Shown here piece by piece: positions 60,570 to 64,000 of a stretch of 64,000 nt of DNA (its first letter is position 1; each line of letters starts with the position of its first letter). The position numbers and the translations under genes are program-made. The notes under the pieces were generated by a model. The model had not been told where the DNA came from, did no database searches, and was given only the letters and a program-made list of their open reading frames with translations. Source of the stretch: Actinomycetota bacterium (GTDB lineage Bacteria > Actinomycetota > Actinomycetes > S36-B12); the NCBI GenBank assembly GCA_016870195.1, contig VGCC01000003.1, positions 1 to 64,000 on the forward strand, read 5' to 3'.

Positions 60570-62105
60570 TCAACTAGACGGATTCTCGGGGCGGGTGGGA
60601 GCGGATGCCACCGAAGTGTCCTCCACGATATCGGGCTCGCCACCATGCCAGTGCACATCCTCGAAGCCGAGTACCTGGTGCTTCAGGAGAATAAAAATCC
60701 CAGTGACAACAACGACGGTGATGATCGCAATGTTCGCGATCGTGGCCGCTTGCATCGCCAGTTTCGGATCCTGAGCAACGAGTGTTGTGCTCGTCGAGGC
60801 GAGCACAACACCCACCACGAGTCCACCGAGTGCCGTGCCCGAATGGTTGCCAAATGTGCGAGTTCCAAACAGAGTCGCAGCCCAACGGACTCCCGTGGTC
60901 TTGATGACGCCCATGTGCCCGAAGAGTCGGAGCATGCCGAATCCGGATCCAGCGAGAACGAGGGTAGGCACCATCGTCCAGACGGTGATTTCTCCACGGT
61001 TCAGCACGTAGAAGAACACGACTGACAGCACCAAGAGCACACAACCGATTTCGGTTTGTGCCTGCCGAGTGAAGGCCCAGCGTTCCCGGACGTGGTGGGC
61101 GCTGAGATGAAAGCCGATCGTTGGCACCGCCATCAACAGCATGACGAGTGCGGTCTCACCCGTCGTGAGTCCGGCGCCGATTTCGAGAGCGACCGAATAT
61201 GCCGCGAGCGCGACGAAGAGCCCGCAGATGTGTATCGCGCTGAACGAGTCGGTCAACCAGAGGCGGGGGTTGTGGCTTGCGATGTTCTGATTGAACACGG
61301 GGTTCACCAGGCGGCGGTTGAGCACTATGAATCCGGCGACTGCGACGATTCCCATCACGATCACTGCCGCCCATAGGACGATGTTCCCCACGGATTCGCG
61401 CGCGAAGACGATGAGGAGATACGGGGCGAGGAGTCCGACGCCGAGGAGGAGAGTGGGCAGGATCATCGCCGGTGAGAAGGCGGCCTCGTCGTCGTGGGAC
61501 TCCTTCATGTTCATTGCACCGAGGATGACCGCCAGGATCATCGCGAGCGAGCTCAGCGGCTCGATCCAACGCCACGTGATGGTGTCCGTGATGAGCGGTC
61601 CGAGCACCGGACCGAGCACAACTCCGGCCATGCCCGCCCCGCGCCACCACAGCCACGCGTTGTGTCGAGCTGCGCCGTGCATGGTGGTGACGAGGACACC
61701 GCCCGTTGCCGAAAGGATGATGCCCGCAGCGGCCCCCATAGTGGCCCGGAGAGCGAACAGTCCGAGGAGGGACTGGACGAAGGGGGCGATGAGACCGACG
61801 ATCGAGAAGATGATGGCGGCCCAGAGAAACAGCCTCTTGCGACCCGCGATGTCCGCGAGCCGGCCACCCGCCACGCACACCAGAATCAGGGCCACCGCGT
61901 AGGCGCTGAGTGCGAGAGATACCTCCGTTCGAGTGGCATCGAGAGTGGTGGCGACCGCCTGTCCGGAAGACAGGAACGCGGTGCTTCCGAGCCAGCAGAC
62001 AAAGACGGCGATTGCGATCGACGCGATCGCGCGCCGGTGTTGCGCCGCTTTCGCTTTCGCGTGCTCGTGTGTCCCCCCCGGTGGCGCAGTCTCGGGAGAG
62101 CTCAC
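60570..62105 (-). CDS. MFS exporter, DHA2-like (14 membrane segments)
   Basis: 511 residues, GTG start overlapping the phosphatase stop. Hydrophobic throughout with about 14 segments. Motif A-like sequence 'GGRLADIAGRKRLFLWAAII' after the second segment and 'GAGMAGVVLGPVLGPLITD' (motif C) place it among drug-proton antiporters of the EmrB/QacA type. The N-terminus is histidine/alanine-rich and soluble, the C-terminus acidic. Substrate unknown. It shares an operon only with the phosphatase upstream. Confidence 0.88.
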   Translation of the reverse strand: MSSPETAPPGGTHEHAKAKAAQHRRAIASIAIAVFVCWLGSTAFLSSGQAVATTLDATRTEVSLALSAYAVALILVCVAGGRLADIAGRKRLFLWAAIIFSIVGLIAPFVQSLLGLFALRATMGAAAGIILSATGGVLVTTMHGAARHNAWLWWRGAGMAGVVLGPVLGPLITDTITWRWIEPLSSLAMILAVILGAMNMKESHDDEAAFSPAMILPTLLLGVGLLAPYLLIVFARESVGNIVLWAAVIVMGIVAVAGFIVLNRRLVNPVFNQNIASHNPRLWLTDSFSAIHICGLFVALAAYSVALEIGAGLTTGETALVMLLMAVPTIGFHLSAHHVRERWAFTRQAQTEIGCVLLVLSVVFFYVLNRGEITVWTMVPTLVLAGSGFGMLRLFGHMGVIKTTGVRWAATLFGTRTFGNHSGTALGGLVVGVVLASTSTTLVAQDPKLAMQAATIANIAIITVVVVTGIFILLKHQVLGFEDVHWHGGEPDIVEDTSVASAPTRPENPSS

Positions 62106-62689
62106 GTCGAGGGGTCCACGTCCCCGTCGAGCAATCTCTGATCAACGGATAGGAAGGTGAACTCGGAATCGCCCGGATCGCGGGTCAAAATCCAGATGAG
62201 GTCGAATCGGTCGTCCGGCCAATGGTGGGGGACGTCGTCGGCGTTCGTGATCGGGAACCCGCGGACGAGGTGACCCATGGTTCCGTGGTGCCAGACCACG
62301 AGGGTCACGCGAGGGTCGCTGAGAATGTTCTCGCGAACCTCCGCCTCATTCCCGTGCTCGAGATCACTATCGATGACGACCTGGAGGCGTCGGGCAATCG
62401 GATCCGCGGTGTCGAGTTCACGGCGGCTCTTGGCGGACTCGGAGGGTTTGGTCGCGACGATCCGCTGGGGTGGTTGGACCTCCGGATGCGAAGGCAGGGG
62501 GGCGTGAGCCATCAGACCAGCCAATGCCCCGGCCCGCATCCAGCCACGGACGGAAAGAGAGTGGTTGTCGTGCTCACCGGCATCGTTAATTCCCCGGGGC
62601 GCCCCGTGGTCGCTGGGCTTCTCGCCGTGACGGATGAACATCACGATCGTAGGTGCGCTCGCGGGTTCCAGGGGAGTCACGCGGACCAT
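62102..62689 (-). CDS. Histidine phosphatase family protein
   Basis: 195 residues. The catalytic RHG motif is in 'IVMFIRHGEKPSDHG' and the second histidine in 'VTLVVWHHGTMGHLVRGF'. Between them 'SLSVRGWMRAGALAGLMA' fits the phosphoglycerate-mutase-like fold. Members are phosphatases or mutases using a phosphohistidine; the natural substrate here is unknown. It is translationally coupled to the MFS gene by GTGA and divergent from the AI-2E-family gene. Confidence 0.85.
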   Translation of the reverse strand: MVRVTPLEPASAPTIVMFIRHGEKPSDHGAPRGINDAGEHDNHSLSVRGWMRAGALAGLMAHAPLPSHPEVQPPQRIVATKPSESAKSRRELDTADPIARRLQVVIDSDLEHGNEAEVRENILSDPRVTLVVWHHGTMGHLVRGFPITNADDVPHHWPDDRFDLIWILTRDPGDSEFTFLSVDQRLLDGDVDPST

Positions 62690-62771
62690 TGGCGGACGGT
62701 AGCACCCGTGCGAGTCGACCGGGTTGGGACTTATGGGCCCCCGTGGCCCCAGGCACTGCTATACCTACATC

Positions 62772-63869
62772 ATGAGCGGAGGCGCGGACGGGTCCCAGGT
62801 GATCCGACTTGAACCGCGCAATGTTTGGCGGATCGGCCTGGTAGTCATCGGCCTGGTCTTCTTATTCCTCTTCATCCGCTTCGTCGTCGAGGACGGCGGT
62901 GGTGTCCTGTTCACCATCATCATGGCCTGGTTTGCCGCCCTGGCAATGGCGCCGGTGGTCGCCTACCTGTCCCGGTGGATGCGTCGAGGAGCTGCCACCC
63001 TCCTCGTGATACTCGCGTTCGCACTCTTCATCGTGCTCTTCATCCTGGCCTTCGGAAACCTGCTTGTGAGCCAGTTGGTGCAACTCGCTCTCGCCGTCCC
63101 GACCGTAGCGGAGCAGGCGCTGGCCTGGGCCAATACCCAGTTGGGGACCACCTACGAGGTCCAGGACGTGCTCGGGGCACTCAACCTCGAAACCGCGGAC
63201 CTCGCGGTCTATGCCGGCCAGGTGGCCCTGAACATCGTCAGCTTTGTCTTCTCGCTCGTCGGCAGCTTCTTCGGGCTCTTCGTTTTCGGCCTGTTCTTGT
63301 TTTATTTCTCGGCGGACCTGCCTCGTCTCCAACGCTGGGTCGCCAGTTTGTTCCCAGCCCGCGGTCAGAAGTTCGCTATGGACGTCTGGCGCCTGACCTC
63401 ACAGAAGACCGGTAGCTACATTGGTGCGCGCGTGATCCTCGCCGCCATCAACTCGATAACGACGGCGATCGTGTTCGTCATCATCGATATGCCCTATTGG
63501 CTTCCCTTGGCCCTGTGGACCGGGATCGTTGCGCAATTCGTCCCGACCATTGGGACCTACATATCCATCATCCTGCCAGTGCTCGTCGGGCTCCTCAGCC
63601 CAAATCCCTGGGTGGGCGTCATGGCTCTCGCCTGGGCGATCATCTATCAGCAGGTGGAGAACCTGACGATCGAACCGCGCATCAGCGCCAAGGCGGTCGA
63701 TGTGAACCCTGCGGTGGCGTTCGGCGCAGTTCTCCTCGGCGCGGCACTCTTCGGAGTCGCCGGAGCCTTCCTCGCTATCCCGGTCACCGCGATGTTGCTC
63801 GCGTTGCTCGAGATCTACGTCAAGCGCTATGAGTTGGTCGACGAACTCAAGGAGGAGGGGTCGGAGTAA
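62772..63869 (+). CDS. AI-2E family (YdiK/TqsA-type) membrane transporter
   Basis: 365 residues from the ATG at 62772; the ORF-track start at 62724 lacks a ribosome site. The typical arrangement is visible: two early hydrophobic pairs ('GLVVIGLVFLFLFIRFVV', 'TIIMAWFAALAMAPVVAYLS'), a central soluble stretch with 'QKTGSYIGARVILAAINSI', and late 'LPLALWTGIVAQFVPTIGTY' and 'QQVENLTIEPRISAKAVDVNP'. Members export small molecules or ions; AI-2 is only the founding case. No quorum genes are near, so signal export should not be assumed. Confidence 0.9.
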   Translation: MSGGADGSQVIRLEPRNVWRIGLVVIGLVFLFLFIRFVVEDGGGVLFTIIMAWFAALAMAPVVAYLSRWMRRGAATLLVILAFALFIVLFILAFGNLLVSQLVQLALAVPTVAEQALAWANTQLGTTYEVQDVLGALNLETADLAVYAGQVALNIVSFVFSLVGSFFGLFVFGLFLFYFSADLPRLQRWVASLFPARGQKFAMDVWRLTSQKTGSYIGARVILAAINSITTAIVFVIIDMPYWLPLALWTGIVAQFVPTIGTYISIILPVLVGLLSPNPWVGVMALAWAIIYQQVENLTIEPRISAKAVDVNPAVAFGAVLLGAALFGVAGAFLAIPVTAMLLALLEIYVKRYELVDELKEEGSE

Positions 63870-64000
63870 CAGATGGCGACTTCTGAGGGCGGAAAGAGAC
63901 TTGGTAGCCACGCTTGACGAGCCAGAAGATGCTGAATGCGAGCAGTGAGATGGGGAGGCCGACGCCGAGAATCAGGTACGCGGCCTCACCCACAAGTAGA
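63847..64000 (-). CDS. Membrane protein, C-terminal end (runs off right edge)
   Basis: Minus-strand frame open from 64000 to a TGA at 63847-63849, overlapping the end of the AI-2E gene: 'VGEAAYLILGVGLPISLLAF', 'SIFWLVKRGYQVSFRPQK' and a proline-rich end 'PSVTPTPPP'. One membrane segment followed by a short basic tail. Too little is visible to name it, and it is missing from the ORF track. Confidence 0.5.
   Translation of the reverse strand, partial: LLVGEAAYLILGVGLPISLLAFSIFWLVKRGYQVSFRPQKSPSVTPTPPP

Noticed and set aside
62772-63869. Quorum-sensing function from the AI-2E family name
   Set aside because: No luxS or signalling genes are present and many members of the family export unrelated ions or solutes.

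Overview
The window looks like the chromosome of a high-GC actinobacterium. The support is a Zur-type zinc regulon with zinc-free ribosomal protein paralogues, an actinobacterial mrf-like CobW relative divergent from rpmB, GTG/TTG starts, and tight ATGA/GTGA gene overlaps. The species cannot be read from the sequence; draft-genome or MAG origin is possible because several genes carry single stops or frameshifts.

Region 1 (1-9.6 kb) is a zinc-starvation block. A truncated IS3-family element has broken a metal ABC ATPase gene. Next come a ZnuABC-type importer, a Fur-family regulator (Zur), alternative ribosomal proteins L28 and L33 (minus strand), an Mrf-like protein with alternative L31 (plus strand), and a five-gene minus-strand operon: L32, a degenerate ABC-type ATPase, a CobW GTPase, a WD40 protein and a small [2Fe-2S]-type protein. 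Three near-identical palindromes (TGATAATSATTGTCA type) sit at the three zinc-responsive promoters.

Region 2 (9.6-13.6 kb) holds decayed gene remnants, a secreted alpha/beta hydrolase, a secreted acetolactate decarboxylase and the N-terminal half of a YczE/YitT-type membrane protein.

Region 3 (about 13.57-54.59 kb) is a 41-kb catabolic island. The C-terminal half of the same YczE-type protein reappears at 54.59 kb next to the 3' end of an IS3-family transposase, so the island appears to have split that gene. It carries a ketoglutarate-semialdehyde-type aldehyde dehydrogenase, six enolase-superfamily enzymes, an E1alpha/E1beta/free-lipoyl-domain cassette, LacI and IclR regulators, a ribose-type ABC importer, two hydantoinase/oxoprolinase-type HyuAB pairs, three SDRs, a 2-hydroxyacid dehydrogenase, a DHDPS-family aldolase, an IlvD/Edd dehydratase, a cupin, a RidA protein, a FAD/Fe-S D-lactate-dehydrogenase-like protein (frameshifted) and a fumarylacetoacetate-hydrolase-family enzyme. 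The set fits uptake, dehydration, oxidation and cleavage of several sugar acids or their lactones/lactams to pyruvate, lactate and 2-oxoglutarate. Four promoters share the same layout with a GGAAACGATACC-like LacI operator at the start site.

Region 4 (54.6-64 kb) is the resumed backbone: a small zinc-ribbon protein, then a minus-strand operon of PfkB kinase, class II aldolase, E1alpha, E1beta (with one in-frame TAG), a free lipoyl domain and a D-lyxose-type cupin isomerase. A small secreted protein, an MFS exporter, a histidine phosphatase, an AI-2E-family membrane protein and the end of another membrane protein follow.

The strongest candidate for something under-described is the repeated E1alpha/E1beta/stand-alone lipoyl-domain module without an E2 acyltransferase, present once in the island and once in the backbone. 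The second is the Zur-controlled ABC-like ATPase that lacks the usual signature and switch histidine.
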